Source of the DNA: Blautia schinkii DSM 10518
Lineage (GTDB): Bacteria > Bacillota > Clostridia > Lachnospirales > Lachnospiraceae
Direction: 5' to 3'
Length of the DNA stretch: 64,000 bases
NCBI GenBank assembly: GCA_000702025.1
Contig: JNKJ01000017.1
Span: 1-64,000 of the forward strand
The notes beneath the pieces are model-generated. The model saw nothing but the letters and a program-made list of their open reading frames with translations, made no database searches and had not been told where the DNA came from. The position numbers were made by a program, and so were the translations under genes. Position 1 is the stretch's first letter. Every line of letters begins with the position of its first letter. This document shows positions 1-8,636 of the stretch, in pieces.

Positions 1-1
1 A

Positions 2-331
2 GGAAAGATAAAAGTATTTATGCGTGGATGGCTGAATTATTATGGGATTGCAGATATGAAGAACAAGATGGAAAACCTTAATTCGTGGTTGTATCATAGA
101 ATCCGTATGTGTATATGGAAACAATGGAAGAAACCAAAAACAAAGCTTAGGAATCTAAAGAAACTTGGAATACCAGAATATTTTGCAAAGATGGCGGCGA
201 ACAGTCGCAAGGCATACTGGTTCACATCCAATACAACGACAGTCAAAAGAGCATTATCAAAACAAAGACTGATAAACAGTGGTTTTTATGATTTAGCCAC
301 GGCTTATCAGTCTGTGCACATCAACTATTGA
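2..331 (+). CDS. ltrA: Group II intron reverse transcriptase/maturase, C-terminal part
   Basis: The reading frame is open from base 2, so the gene begins upstream of the window and only about 109 residues are visible. The segment around RGWLNYYGIADMK, the basic stretch WKQWKKPKTKLRNLKKLG and the ending SGFYDLATAYQSVHINY are typical of the maturase and DNA-binding C-terminus of bacterial group II intron proteins. Such proteins splice their host intron and drive its retrohoming. The stop codon lies directly before intron domain V, as expected for an ORF in domain IV of the intron. The RT catalytic domain lies outside the window, so activity cannot be judged. Confidence 0.9.
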   Translation, partial: GKIKVFMRGWLNYYGIADMKNKMENLNSWLYHRIRMCIWKQWKKPKTKLRNLKKLGIPEYFAKMAANSRKAYWFTSNTTTVKRALSKQRLINSGFYDLATAYQSVHINY

Positions 332-402
332 AAGCGCCGTGTACCGAACGGTACGCACGGTGCTGTGAGAGGACGGGAGTTAATCACTCCCTCCTACTCG
401 AT
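332..402 (+). ncRNA. Group II intron 3' end: domains V and VI
   Basis: Bases 333-364 fold into a long hairpin with a CGAA-type turn, AGCGCCGTGTAC pairing with GTACGCACGGTGCT, which is the conserved catalytic domain V. Bases 375-391 form a second hairpin, GGGAGT...ACTCCC, with unpaired adenosines suited to the branch point of domain VI. The 3' splice site should lie at about 400-402, after CTACTCG(AT). The intron RNA is self-splicing with help from the maturase encoded just upstream. Confidence 0.85.
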
Positions 403-460
403 ATACTAGGAAAACACGCCAATTTGTTCTATGCGATGCGTTATGACTTTCCTAGTATAT
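401..460. repeat. 13-bp perfect inverted repeat at the intron 3' junction
   Basis: ATATACTAGGAAA (401-413) is exactly matched in reverse complement by TTTCCTAGTATAT (448-460). The left arm starts at the inferred intron end, so the downstream exon carries the whole palindrome. It could be a former terminator or insertion target. No coding function is seen. Confidence 0.7.
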
Positions 461-536
461 AAAAAACGCTCCGCGAGGATCGCACTGCGGCGGAAAGCAA
501 TTATGTCGCTTAGGCGGTCTCGGCTCCGCTTCGGTC

Positions 537-611
537 GTTGCTTGACGAGTGCCACTGGCACTCAGCAACCCGCCGCAGGCGGAGAATCCTGCAAAGCAGG
601 ATTCTTTTTAT
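537..611 (+). terminator. Palindromic intergenic block ending in a rho-independent terminator
   Basis: Three hairpins follow one another. GTTGC..GAGTGCC ACT GGCACTC..GCAAC spans 537-569, CCGCC GCA GGCGG spans 570-582, and GAATCCTGC AAA GCAGGATTC (584-604) is followed by TTTTTA. The last is a plus-strand terminator. It also lies right behind the stop codon (608-610) of the minus-strand ATPase gene. The upstream GC-rich part from 465 looks like a repetitive palindromic intergenic element. Confidence 0.7.
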
Positions 612-2323
612 GGTCTACGGAAGCGGTTAAAGCAGGAGTAGATTTCCTGAATGCGGGGAAGTGCATAACCGCAGGAAATATAAGAGCCGTCCGCAAGAAA
701 AGCCAGCCCTTTTTCCGTAAGCCGGGCGTGGAGAAACTCTACGATTTCCGGCAGGGTACGTTTGCCGTCTATCATATTTTCCACCGCATATTTAAGCAGA
801 AGACCAAGGGCTGCGGTCTGCTCTGTATCAATAAGCTGCTCCACGTATCTGAGATCAATATCCTGCTTGCCAAGGGAGAAGCCGTCCCGGCCGTGGGTCT
901 TAGTCTTCAGTCTTTCCGGCTGGCCGCTTTGCCGTGAATGGCGGGAAATCCCGGGGGACGGCTTTGTCATAACCCGTCTGCTTTCAGGCATCTCAAACGG
1001 CGCAGCGTGGGAGCCGGATAAGGGATATTCCCGGCAGAGCGCCTTCGTGGAAGCGGTAATGTCCACCGGGTGATAGTTGTCCATCTGGATGATGGTGTCC
1101 GCGATATGGAAAAACGCCCCGGAGCTTCCCGCAACAAGAATGGTGGAAATTCCTGCTTTTTCAAACAATTCGCCTGCACGCTCAAGGAACGGAGTGATAG
1201 GCTCCTTTTCCCGGCTGATGACTTTTTGCATAAAGGTGTCGCGCACCATGAAGTTGGTGGCAGAGGTGTCCTCATCCAGGAGAAATACGCGGCTGCCGGC
1301 CTCCATACCCTCCACAATCCCCGCTGCCTGGGAGGTGCTGCCGCTGGCGTCCTCAGTGGAAAAGCACCGCGTATCCTTATGGTTGGGCAGATCATTGATA
1401 AACAGCGAAATATCCACATCTTTGATAAAGCGTCCGTCCTCTGAGCGGAGCTTGAGCGCGGTTTCGTCCGTGATCACGTATTCCCGTCCGTCTCCGGGGA
1501 TATGGTTGTACACACCCAGCTCCAGCGCGTTCAGCAGGGTGGATTTGCCGTGATACCCGCCTCCAACGATTAAGGTGATACCCTGCGGCACACCCATTCC
1601 CGTAATCGCGCCCTTATGTGGCAGCTCTAGGGAAATACGCAGGCTCTCCGGAGAGGTAAAAGGCACCGAGTTTTTCATAGGCCGCGAGGAAATGCCGCTC
1701 TCACGCGGAAGCACAGCGCCGTCAGCCACAAATGCCGCAAGGGAGCGGGCCTTAAGCTCGCTGCGTATATATGCCTGGTCCTCTGCAAGCTCAATCGCTT
1801 CTCTTAACTGCGATGCATTCTGATTTCTGTAGAAAAATGCTTTCTGCACACAAACAGGCAGGAACTCAAACAGGATTTTCTCAAGCTCCGGAGAATTGAT
1901 GGTACGGCCGTTTGCCGGGAAGCCGATGAAGAAACGGGCGACAATCCCCTGCTGTGTGATTTCACAGGCAGTACGGGCCAGCACCTCCTGACCGCAGTGG
2001 CTCACAGAGATCAGGCCGCTTTTGCCCGAGCCTTTGGCGCGGAACGTATAGCGGTTGACCTGCTGTTCAAACTGCCGGGTGAGATAATCCGCCAGAGTTG
2101 TTTTGGTAAGCGTATCTTTGTAGTATTCCGTGGGAAATCCGGCATTTTCATGAGAAATCTTCACACTGATGTGGGAAGGCGAGGCGAAAGGATCTCCCTG
2201 TACGTGGTCGATGGACAGCACATAACGGTCGAATTGATAAACGCCCTTCAGTGATTTATAGGCGGGATAGCTTTTATGGTTTACGGAACGAAGCAGATCC
2301 TGGAGCTGCTTTGATGATTGCAT
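608..2323 (-). CDS. ABC-class ATPase (ABC_ATPase/PF09818-like), cytosolic
   Basis: A 571-residue protein with no membrane segments. The centre holds a P-loop-like GGGYHGKST at about residues 253-261. A DEDTSATNFMVRD segment near residue 350 fits the Walker B region of the stand-alone predicted ATPases of the ABC class (PF09818 with its own N-terminal domain). FINDLPNHKDTRCFSTEDASGSTSQ is also typical of that family. The role of the family is not established, and the absence of a permease nearby fits a non-transport ATPase. Start: ATG at 2323 has TAAGGAGG 10 nt upstream. A good promoter lies at 2429-2457 on the same strand. It is divergent from the sugar kinase. Confidence 0.85.
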   Translation of the reverse strand: MQSSKQLQDLLRSVNHKSYPAYKSLKGVYQFDRYVLSIDHVQGDPFASPSHISVKISHENAGFPTEYYKDTLTKTTLADYLTRQFEQQVNRYTFRAKGSGKSGLISVSHCGQEVLARTACEITQQGIVARFFIGFPANGRTINSPELEKILFEFLPVCVQKAFFYRNQNASQLREAIELAEDQAYIRSELKARSLAAFVADGAVLPRESGISSRPMKNSVPFTSPESLRISLELPHKGAITGMGVPQGITLIVGGGYHGKSTLLNALELGVYNHIPGDGREYVITDETALKLRSEDGRFIKDVDISLFINDLPNHKDTRCFSTEDASGSTSQAAGIVEGMEAGSRVFLLDEDTSATNFMVRDTFMQKVISREKEPITPFLERAGELFEKAGISTILVAGSSGAFFHIADTIIQMDNYHPVDITASTKALCREYPLSGSHAAPFEMPESRRVMTKPSPGISRHSRQSGQPERLKTKTHGRDGFSLGKQDIDLRYVEQLIDTEQTAALGLLLKYAVENMIDGKRTLPEIVEFLHARLTEKGLAFLADGSYISCGYALPRIQEIYSCFNRFRRP

Positions 2324-2356
2324 GTTTTGTACCTCCTTACAGAAAATGAATTCGTG

Positions 2357-2417
2357 TTAAGACTCTGTGGACTAAGACTCTGTGGCCTAACATTTTGTGG
2401 CCTAACATTCTGTGGCC
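2357..2417. repeat. 15-bp tandem repeat, about four copies
   Basis: Four adjacent units of about 15 bp follow the pattern CTAAnAnTnTGTGGC (2357-2371, 2372-2386, 2387-2401, 2402-2417), with a partial fifth. They sit between the divergent promoters of the ATPase and the kinase, in the leader of the ATPase gene. They could bind a regulator or be a slippage-prone array. Confidence 0.75.
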
Positions 2418-2428
2418 CTAACACTCTT

Positions 2429-2457
2429 ACTATAGACAATTCTTACCGTTTTGTCCA
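2429..2457 (-). promoter_or_regulatory. Sigma-A type promoter of the ABC-class ATPase gene
   Basis: Read on the minus strand: TGGACA (2452-2457), a 17-nt spacer, TATAGT (2429-2434). The transcript would carry the 15-bp tandem repeats in its leader of about 100 nt. Confidence 0.65.
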
Positions 2458-2469
2458 GCTTTTCAAGGG

Positions 2470-2498
2470 TTGACAAAAACGATCGGCGGGGGTAGGGT
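2470..2498 (+). promoter_or_regulatory. Sigma-A type promoter of the PfkB kinase gene
   Basis: TTGACA (2470-2475), 17 nt, TAGGGT (2493-2498). The -35 is perfect and the -10 is weak, about 45 nt upstream of the chosen ATG. Confidence 0.5.
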
Positions 2499-2540
2499 AA
2501 CAGTAAAGAAATTTTGGACTGTTATGAGGTAGGCTATTCT

Positions 2541-3500
2541 ATGGATGAGAAAAAACAACAGATTGTGATAATCGGTGCCGGTGTGCTGGATGTTCTGGTG
2601 AGGCCGGTGGATGAAACCGTATTTCGGACAGGCTCCTTTCCCGTTGAGGACATCCGGCTTGCCACCGGAGGGGATGCTTTAAACGAAGCTACCATTCTTG
2701 CCCGCCTTGGCTGCAGGCCCGCACTGGTGAGTATAGTGGGAGAGGACGAGGCAGGCAGAATGCTGTTGTCCCACTGCAGGAAAGAGGGAATCTCCACGGA
2801 GCTTGTGAAGCGCAGCAAAGAGCTTGCCACCGGAGTGAATGTGGTGATGGTCCAGGACGACGGCAGCCGCAGCTTTTTTACGGACCCCAAAAGCAGTCTG
2901 CGCAGGTTGTCTCTGGAGCATATTCCAGCGCGCTTTCCGCACGATGCGGCGATTCTCTGCCTGGCCAGCATTTTCGTTTCGCCCTGCCTGGGGGTCCGGG
3001 AAATGACAGAGATTTTCAAAAGGGCAAAAGCACAGGATATGACAGTGTGTGCGGATATGACGAAATGTAAAAACCACGAGCGAGCGGAGGATATCCGGGA
3101 GGCACTCGCTTTGATTGACTATCTTTTTGTCAATGAAGAGGAGGCTGCAATGCTCTGCGGGGAGAAAAATGTGGAGGAACTGGCGGGTGTGCTTTTCTTC
3201 TGCGGGGCACGGAATGTGATCATAAAATGTGGGGCAAGGGGCTGCTATGTGAAAAATGAGGAGCTCTCCCGTCAGTTTCCGGCGTTGCCTGCCGCAAGGT
3301 GTGTGGACACCACCGGCGCGGGCGATGCGTTTGCCGCAGGCTTTCTCTGTGCCTTGTCCGAGGGCAGGGCCTTGGAGGAATGCATCATGTGGGCTTCTGC
3401 CTGCGGCTCTCTCAATGTGGAGAAAGTGGGCGCTGCGTCAGGTGTGAGTACACGCTCCCAGGTGGAGGCGCGGATTGCAGGGGAAGATTTACGATTATAG
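2541..3500 (+). CDS. PfkB/ribokinase-family carbohydrate kinase
   Basis: About 319 residues, usual for the family. The N-terminal GAGVLDVLVRP, the glycine pair in ATGGDALNEA and the C-terminal DTTGAGDAFAAGF (PfkB signature 2, anion hole and catalytic Asp) show a ribokinase-type sugar or nucleoside kinase transferring phosphate from ATP. The exact substrate cannot be read from sequence. Start: ATG 2541 is preceded by GAGGT at 2526-2530. An in-frame TTG at 2514 would add nine residues but has no ribosome site. The next gene follows after 175 bp without an evident terminator. Confidence 0.88.
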   Translation: MDEKKQQIVIIGAGVLDVLVRPVDETVFRTGSFPVEDIRLATGGDALNEATILARLGCRPALVSIVGEDEAGRMLLSHCRKEGISTELVKRSKELATGVNVVMVQDDGSRSFFTDPKSSLRRLSLEHIPARFPHDAAILCLASIFVSPCLGVREMTEIFKRAKAQDMTVCADMTKCKNHERAEDIREALALIDYLFVNEEEAAMLCGEKNVEELAGVLFFCGARNVIIKCGARGCYVKNEELSRQFPALPAARCVDTTGAGDAFAAGFLCALSEGRALEECIMWASACGSLNVEKVGAASGVSTRSQVEARIAGEDLRL

Positions 3501-3675
3501 TGGAAATATACCGCGGTTTGTTCTATAATATGAAGCAGATTGGAAATACTAAAATAAATTATGGCAATCGTTCGGAGTGTTTGAACTGTTGCAAATGATA
3601 AGCAATTATCATGAAGGATTGTCAATGGACAGTCTGCAGAATAGAAGCTAATTTGTGAGAAAGGTGGAAATATTA

Positions 3676-5067
3676 ATGGAAAGAAGAAATGCATGGCTTA
3701 CTTATACGGAAGCACAGGAAAAAGAGATGGAGGAAGTGGTAAAGGCTTACCGCAATTTCCTCGACCTGGGAAAGACAGAGCGCGAGTGTGTGACCCAGAT
3801 TATCAAGGAGGCTGAGGCTGCAGGCTATGAGGCGCTGGAAACAAGACTTGCCAAGGGCGGCGCGCTCAAGGCCGGTGATAAGGTTTATACCGTGGATATG
3901 AAGAAAATCGTGGCTCTTTTCCACATCGGGCAGGAGGATATTGCCAATGGTATGAATATCCTTGGCGCACATATTGACTCCCCACGTCTGGATATCAAGC
4001 AGAATCCACTTTATGAGGATGCTGACCTGGCATTTCTTGACACCCATTATTACGGCGGTGTGAAAAAATACCAGTGGGTGTCCATCCCGCTTGCTATGCA
4101 CGGCGTAGTGGTGAGAAAAGACGGCAGCGTTGTGGACGTGAATATCGGCGAGGCTGAGGACGATCCGGTCCTCTATATCACAGACTTATTGATCCATCTC
4201 GCAGGCAAGCAGCTTCAGAAAAAAGCGGCTGACGTCATCGATGGCGAGAGCATGGATATCCTCATCGGCAGCAGGCCGCTGAAGGATTTGCCGGATGAGA
4301 AAAAGAAGGAAGCCGTTAAGGAAAATGTCCTGAAAATATTAAATGAGAAATACGGCATTGAGGAGGAGGATTTCCTTTCCGCAGAATTAGAAATCGTTCC
4401 CGCAGGCAAGGCAAGAGAGTGCGGACTTGACCGCAGCATGATCGTCGGATATGGACAGGACGACAGAGTATGCGCATACACCTCCCTGCTGGCAATCCTG
4501 GAGATGGACGCTCCTAAGCGTACAAGCTGTTGTCTGTTAGTGGACAAGGAGGAGATCGGCAGCGTAGGTGCAACCGGTATGCAGTCACGTTTCTTTGAAA
4601 ACAGCGTGGCAGAGCTTCTGGAAGGCATGGGTAAGTATACAGAGCTTACACTGCGCAGAGCCCTTCGCAATTCCAGCATGCTTTCCTCTGATGTAAGCGC
4701 CGGTTTTGACCCGGCTTACGCAGACGCGTTTGAGAAAAAGAATTCCGCGTTCCTCGGAAGAGGTATTGTGCTTAATAAATTCACCGGAGCCAGAGGCAAA
4801 TCAGGCTCCAATGACGCAAACGCAGAATATGTGGCAAAGGTGAGAGCTATTTTTGACAAATACGAAGTGGCTTTCCAGACCGCTGAGCTTGGCAAGGTGG
4901 ACATCGGCGGCGGCGGTACCATCGCGTATATCGCGGCTCTTTATGGCATGGAAGTGATTGACAGCGGCGTTGCAGTCCTGAGCATGCACGCACCGTGGGA
5001 GGTTACCAGCAAAGCGGATGTATATGAGGCAAAGAAGGCGTATAAGGCGTTCCTGCTTGATGCGTAA
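3676..5067 (+). CDS. M18 family aminopeptidase (aspartyl aminopeptidase type)
   Basis: 463 residues, family-typical. Zinc-ligand motifs are visible in order: GAHIDSPRLDIKQ (about residues 100-112), LLVDKEEIGSVGATG (about 288-302) and the C-terminal SMHAPWE. GYGQDDRVCAYTSL is also conserved in M18 enzymes. The protein is cytosolic and would remove N-terminal acidic or neutral residues from peptides. Start: ATG 3676 with AAAGGTGG 9 nt upstream, preferred over GTG 3655, which lacks a site. Confidence 0.92.
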   Translation: MERRNAWLTYTEAQEKEMEEVVKAYRNFLDLGKTERECVTQIIKEAEAAGYEALETRLAKGGALKAGDKVYTVDMKKIVALFHIGQEDIANGMNILGAHIDSPRLDIKQNPLYEDADLAFLDTHYYGGVKKYQWVSIPLAMHGVVVRKDGSVVDVNIGEAEDDPVLYITDLLIHLAGKQLQKKAADVIDGESMDILIGSRPLKDLPDEKKKEAVKENVLKILNEKYGIEEEDFLSAELEIVPAGKARECGLDRSMIVGYGQDDRVCAYTSLLAILEMDAPKRTSCCLLVDKEEIGSVGATGMQSRFFENSVAELLEGMGKYTELTLRRALRNSSMLSSDVSAGFDPAYADAFEKKNSAFLGRGIVLNKFTGARGKSGSNDANAEYVAKVRAIFDKYEVAFQTAELGKVDIGGGGTIAYIAALYGMEVIDSGVAVLSMHAPWEVTSKADVYEAKKAYKAFLLDA

Positions 5068-5314
5068 TTGTCGTCTGTATATGCAGGTGAGCCTATTTGC
5101 GCAGACGTTTGTTTATCTGTACAGGTGAGCTTGCTTATTCGAAGAAGAAAGTTTTGAAAAATTTAAAGTTTTTGAATCCGGTTTATATGGTTGCTCGTTT
5201 TATATAGTAGAGCCCCAAGGCACCGCCCTTATGATGCGGTATACCAGGAGTTTCTGTAAGGGCATGAATTGGGCACAGGCCGGGCGGCAAAACTTAAGAT
5301 ATGAGGAATATATT
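5068..5314. other. Intergenic region, no gene seen
   Basis: About 250 bp. A short imperfect direct repeat, TCTGTAnA(TG)CAGGTGAGC, occurs twice at 5073-5130. No convincing terminator follows the aminopeptidase. An in-frame upstream extension of the next ORF to 5231 lacks a ribosome site and is not accepted. Confidence 0.5.
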
Positions 5315-5758
5315 ATGAGAAAACGTGCACCTGGTGATACCATGCTTAAGATGGTGGGTATACTGATGTTGGTTCTGGGGATTTTTATGGCTTTCGGCGG
5401 AGCCGGTTCCCTGGCGTTAGTGGCTAAGGGACAGTCAGAAGAGGTAGTGCGCCAATACTTGACAGATAATCAGATTACTTACGGCCAAATGCTGGCCGGG
5501 GCGGTCATTTCCTGTGTTGCGGGTGTGATTTACCTGGCGGCAGGGATTGGCGGAGTAAAGTACAGCAACCGTCCGGAAAAGGCTAATCAATGCATTGTCT
5601 TGGGAGTGTTGCTGGTCGCAGAAATTATCCTGGAGGTAATATATAATATCGTGCTGGGACAATTCCAGCTATATACGATTGTCAGTATGCTTGCGCTCCC
5701 CTTACTGTATTTGTGGGGAGCATACCGGAATAAACAGGCACAGGGAAGCATACTGTGA
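5315..5758 (+). CDS. Small four-helix membrane protein, function unknown
   Basis: 147 residues. Four hydrophobic segments are seen at about residues 12-36, 58-80, 90-111 and 114-133, with a short basic N-terminus (MRKRAPGD) and a polar loop EEVVRQYLTDNQIT between helices 1 and 2. It resembles small uncharacterised membrane proteins of Clostridia. I cannot assign a function. Start: ATG 5315 with ATGAGGAAT just upstream. It precedes the efflux operon by 206 bp with hairpins between, so co-transcription is uncertain. Confidence 0.75.
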   Translation: MRKRAPGDTMLKMVGILMLVLGIFMAFGGAGSLALVAKGQSEEVVRQYLTDNQITYGQMLAGAVISCVAGVIYLAAGIGGVKYSNRPEKANQCIVLGVLLVAEIILEVIYNIVLGQFQLYTIVSMLALPLLYLWGAYRNKQAQGSIL

Positions 5759-5761
5759 AAA

Positions 5762-5857
5762 GGGCTGTTTTGAGACAGCCAAAAAAGGTACAAAAGCAGG
5801 AAAGCTTCCTGCTGAAAGATGGGGGCAGAGTAAAGGGTGATACCCTTACTTTGCCCT
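5762..5857. repeat. Three consecutive intergenic hairpins
   Basis: GGCTGT...ACAGCC (5762-5779) lies in A-rich flanks. AGCAGGAA AGC TTCCTGCT follows (about 5794-5813). A near-perfect 15-bp stem GGGCAGAGTAAAGGGT/ACCCTTACTTTGCCC spans 5823-5856. The first is a likely end signal for the membrane-protein gene, although T-tracts are only on the opposite strand. The third leads into the dispersed repeat at 5858-5928. Confidence 0.6.
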
Positions 5858-5928
5858 GCTTTATTTCCGCGGACAACGTGCCAAGCGGCCGTGCTTGCAT
5901 GGACATTCGGCGACTGCCGCGGGCTTTC
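5826..5928 (+). repeat. Dispersed intergenic repeat, copy 1
   Basis: The core CCAAGCGGCCGTGCTTGCATGG and its flanks (about 5858-5928) align with 59106-59176, sharing CCAAGCGG, GCATGGACATT and ACTGC in the same order and spacing. Both copies end about 40 bp before an ATG. The region is non-coding and probably belongs to a family repeated elsewhere in the genome. Confidence 0.7.
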
Positions 5929-5964
5929 ACTTGACCTGACAGAAGGACAGAAAAGAGGAGAAAA

Positions 5965-6681
5965 ATGGAAGAAGCGTTGATACGGGTAGTAGATTTGTGT
6001 AAGATTTACAATCCGGGGGAGAATGAAGTGAGAGCCCTGGATCATGTAAATCTGCAGATAGACAGAGGTGAGTTTGTGGCAATTATCGGACAGTCGGGTT
6101 CCGGTAAGTCGACTTTTATGAATATGCTGGGATGTTTGGATGTGCCCACATCGGGTGAGTATTACTTAAACGGCACCGATGTTTCCACAATGAAGGATAA
6201 TCAGCTTTCCGTGGTTCGGAATAAGGAAATTGGATTTATCTTTCAGGGATTTAACCTGATTGCTAATCTGACCGCCATCGAGAATGTGGAGCTTCCGCTC
6301 ATTTACCGAGGTATTGACAGAAAGACAAGGAAACAGCTTGCAGTAGAGTCGCTTACAATGGTCGGACTGGAGAAACGTATGCATCATAAGCCGAACGAGA
6401 TGTCGGGCGGCCAGCAGCAGAGGGTGGCAATCGCCAGAGCTATAGCGGCTAAGCCGCCGGTAATCCTGGCTGACGAGCCTACCGGGAACCTGGATTCAGC
6501 ATCCAGCAAAGAAATCCTGGGCATTCTCAAGGACATGCATAAAACCGGAAAGACCGTAATTCTCATCACACATGATAACGGAATCGCCGCACAGGCAAAG
6601 CGGGTGGTGCGTATTATGGATGGAAAGATAGAATCTGATTTGATCAATGAACAGTTTGACAGCGAGGAGGAGGACTTATGA
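5965..6681 (+). CDS. ABC transporter ATP-binding protein, MacB/LolD type
   Basis: 238 residues. Walker [10 protein letters not shown] at about residues 42-50, Q-loop IFQGFNL, signature [14 protein letters not shown] and Walker [14 protein letters not shown] are all intact. The subtype powers MacB-like permeases that move peptides, antibiotics or lipids. ATG is preceded by AGAGGAG. It overlaps the next gene by ATGA (6678-6681), so translation is coupled. Confidence 0.93.
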   Translation: MEEALIRVVDLCKIYNPGENEVRALDHVNLQIDRGEFVAIIGQSGSGKSTFMNMLGCLDVPTSGEYYLNGTDVSTMKDNQLSVVRNKEIGFIFQGFNLIANLTAIENVELPLIYRGIDRKTRKQLAVESLTMVGLEKRMHHKPNEMSGGQQQRVAIARAIAAKPPVILADEPTGNLDSASSKEILGILKDMHKTGKTVILITHDNGIAAQAKRVVRIMDGKIESDLINEQFDSEEEDL

Positions 6682-8636
6682 AAAAAGGAAAAAAGAGATT
6701 AATAATCGGAGCCGTTGCAGTTATAGCTGTGGCAGGTGTTGTGGCCGTAGCCGGAAAGCCGGGGACGCAGGATGAGCAGATTCCTCAGGTACAGGTACTC
6801 TCAGCCGAGCTGGGGGATGTGGAGCAGATGGTGGATGCATCCGGCACCGTGGCCAGTGATGAGCAGAAAACATTCTTTTCCCCGGTAAATGCACAGATTC
6901 AGAAACTGTCCTTTGAAGAGGGCGACACTGTGAAGGCGGGTACTAAGCTAGTAGAATTTAATGTGGAAAATCTGGAAAAAGATAACGAGAAAGCCGAGCT
7001 GAATCTGAAATCCGGTAAGTACGACTACAGTAATGCAGTCAAAAAATCAAAGAAAGCTGTCAAAAAGCAGAGTGAAGCGAAAGATAATGTTAAGACTCTG
7101 GAGCAGAAGGTGAAAGAGCAGAAGGACTATGTAGCTTCTCTCAAGACACAGCTTGCACAGGTCAATGCCCAGGCCCAGAGAGATGCCCAGGCAGATGCCC
7201 GGCAGCAGGCCGCAAGACAGCAGGCCGAGGCGCAGGCAAAGGAAGAGGAGATGAGAAGGCAGCAGGAGGAAAAGAACCAGGAAATCCAACGCGCATATTA
7301 CGAGGCTCTTACTACATATCAGAATGAGACACTCCCGGATTATCAGAGGGAGCTGGGCCAGCTTAATTCCAGGGCAAACCAGGCTTTAAGTGCTTACAAC
7401 CAGGCAGAGACCACGTACCAGATGGCATTTGCCCAGTGGGAACTTGACCAGAGTGAAGAAAATTCTCAGGCTCTCAGTGATGCCGACCAGGCACGCAGCG
7501 ACGCGCAAATCTCTTACCAGCAGGCAAAGGACGAGTATGAGAATATGAAAAACCAGGCTCCGCAGATGCCTGTGATGTCGGACTTTGCCAATCAGACGGA
7601 TTACGGCGATTTTGTGAGTGACGGCACGTCAGATGCGGATTTGAGCGACGAACCTGATGCAGATGCCTCTGCAAATACTTCTGCAAATACTTCTGCCAAT
7701 ACCAGCGGAGAAGGCGGTGGCTCTTATGTCGCTCCCGACACCTCGGCAATTGAAAATGCCCTGGAGCAGGCAAGCAGTGACCTGGCTGAACTCCAGTCAG
7801 ATCTGGCTTCCGAAAAAGCAATGGCAGAGGCTGATCCCTCTAGCCTCACCAAGGAAGAAAAAGAAAAGATGAATATAACCAACAATCTTTCCGAGCTTGA
7901 TGTTAAAAGCGTGGAGGAGCTTGTGGAGGAGGGCAAAAAAGGTATCATTGCCGAGTTTAATGGTGTAATCTCCAAATCTGCTGTACAGGAGGGGCTTACC
8001 GTGACTCAGGGGATGGAACTTTTCACCCTGCAGAACACGGATAAAGTGAATGTGGACATCAATATTTCCAAATATGATTACGATAAAGTAAAGGAAGGCC
8101 AGAAAGCAGAAATCACCATGGCGGACCGTACCTACCAGGGAACAGTTACCAAGGTAAGCCACATTGCAGTGCCAAATGAAAAAGGCACACCTATGATTTC
8201 CGCTGAGGTGAGAATCAACGACCCGGATGAGGATATTTTCCTGGGGGTAGATGCAAAGGTGAAAATCCATGCGGCTACAGCAAACGGAGTGCTCACCCTG
8301 CCTGTAGAGGTTGTGAACATCGGTAAAGAAGGCTCATTCTGCTATGTGATCGAGGACGGCATTGTTGCCCGCAGAAACATTACCACAGGACTCAGCTCTG
8401 ATACATTGGTGGAAGTTAAAGAAGGACTTTCTGCGGATGACCAGGTAATCGCTGACTTGGGTGTGCTGGAGGAAGGAATGCCTGTAAAAGCCCTTGGTGA
8501 GACAGAGGGCGCCAATGAAGCAGAAGGTGTCAGTGAGGCAGAAGGCACCAGTGAGGCAGAGGGCGCCAGTGAGGCAGATAGTGCCGGCGAGACAGAAGAG
8601 GGCACCGGCGGGACGGGAGAGGGTGCCGATGAGTAG
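6678..8636 (+). CDS. HlyD/MacA-like membrane fusion protein with long coiled coil and repeat tail
   Basis: 652 residues. One N-terminal membrane helix (about 7-25) is followed by half of a lipoyl domain ([23 protein letters not shown]) and a long Q/A/E-rich coiled coil (about 105-300). A Ser/Thr/Asn-rich linker has three SANT-type repeats (about 325-350). The second lipoyl half ([20 protein letters not shown], about 424-443) and a beta-barrel domain follow. The C-terminus ends in about six EAEGxS repeats. In Gram-positives these proteins bridge the MacB-type permease to the outer surface. The protein is longer than usual MacA (about 370-400) because of the coiled coil, linker and tail. Overlaps the permease by 8 bp. 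Confidence 0.88.
   Translation: MKKGKKRLIIGAVAVIAVAGVVAVAGKPGTQDEQIPQVQVLSAELGDVEQMVDASGTVASDEQKTFFSPVNAQIQKLSFEEGDTVKAGTKLVEFNVENLEKDNEKAELNLKSGKYDYSNAVKKSKKAVKKQSEAKDNVKTLEQKVKEQKDYVASLKTQLAQVNAQAQRDAQADARQQAARQQAEAQAKEEEMRRQQEEKNQEIQRAYYEALTTYQNETLPDYQRELGQLNSRANQALSAYNQAETTYQMAFAQWELDQSEENSQALSDADQARSDAQISYQQAKDEYENMKNQAPQMPVMSDFANQTDYGDFVSDGTSDADLSDEPDADASANTSANTSANTSGEGGGSYVAPDTSAIENALEQASSDLAELQSDLASEKAMAEADPSSLTKEEKEKMNITNNLSELDVKSVEELVEEGKKGIIAEFNGVISKSAVQEGLTVTQGMELFTLQNTDKVNVDINISKYDYDKVKEGQKAEITMADRTYQGTVTKVSHIAVPNEKGTPMISAEVRINDPDEDIFLGVDAKVKIHAATANGVLTLPVEVVNIGKEGSFCYVIEDGIVARRNITTGLSSDTLVEVKEGLSADDQVIADLGVLEEGMPVKALGETEGANEAEGVSEAEGTSEAEGASEADSAGETEEGTGGTGEGADE
8497..8610 (+). 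repeat. 18-bp coding tandem repeat in the fusion-protein tail
   Basis: About six units of GAGGCAGAAGGCACCAGT type encode E-A-E-G-(A/V/T)-(S/N). The array lies directly before the start of the permease gene. Copy number could vary between strains. Confidence 0.8.

Noticed and set aside
431-937. 168-aa plus-strand frame after the intron
   Set aside because: It crosses the palindromic terminator block and lies antisense to the well-supported ABC-class ATPase gene.
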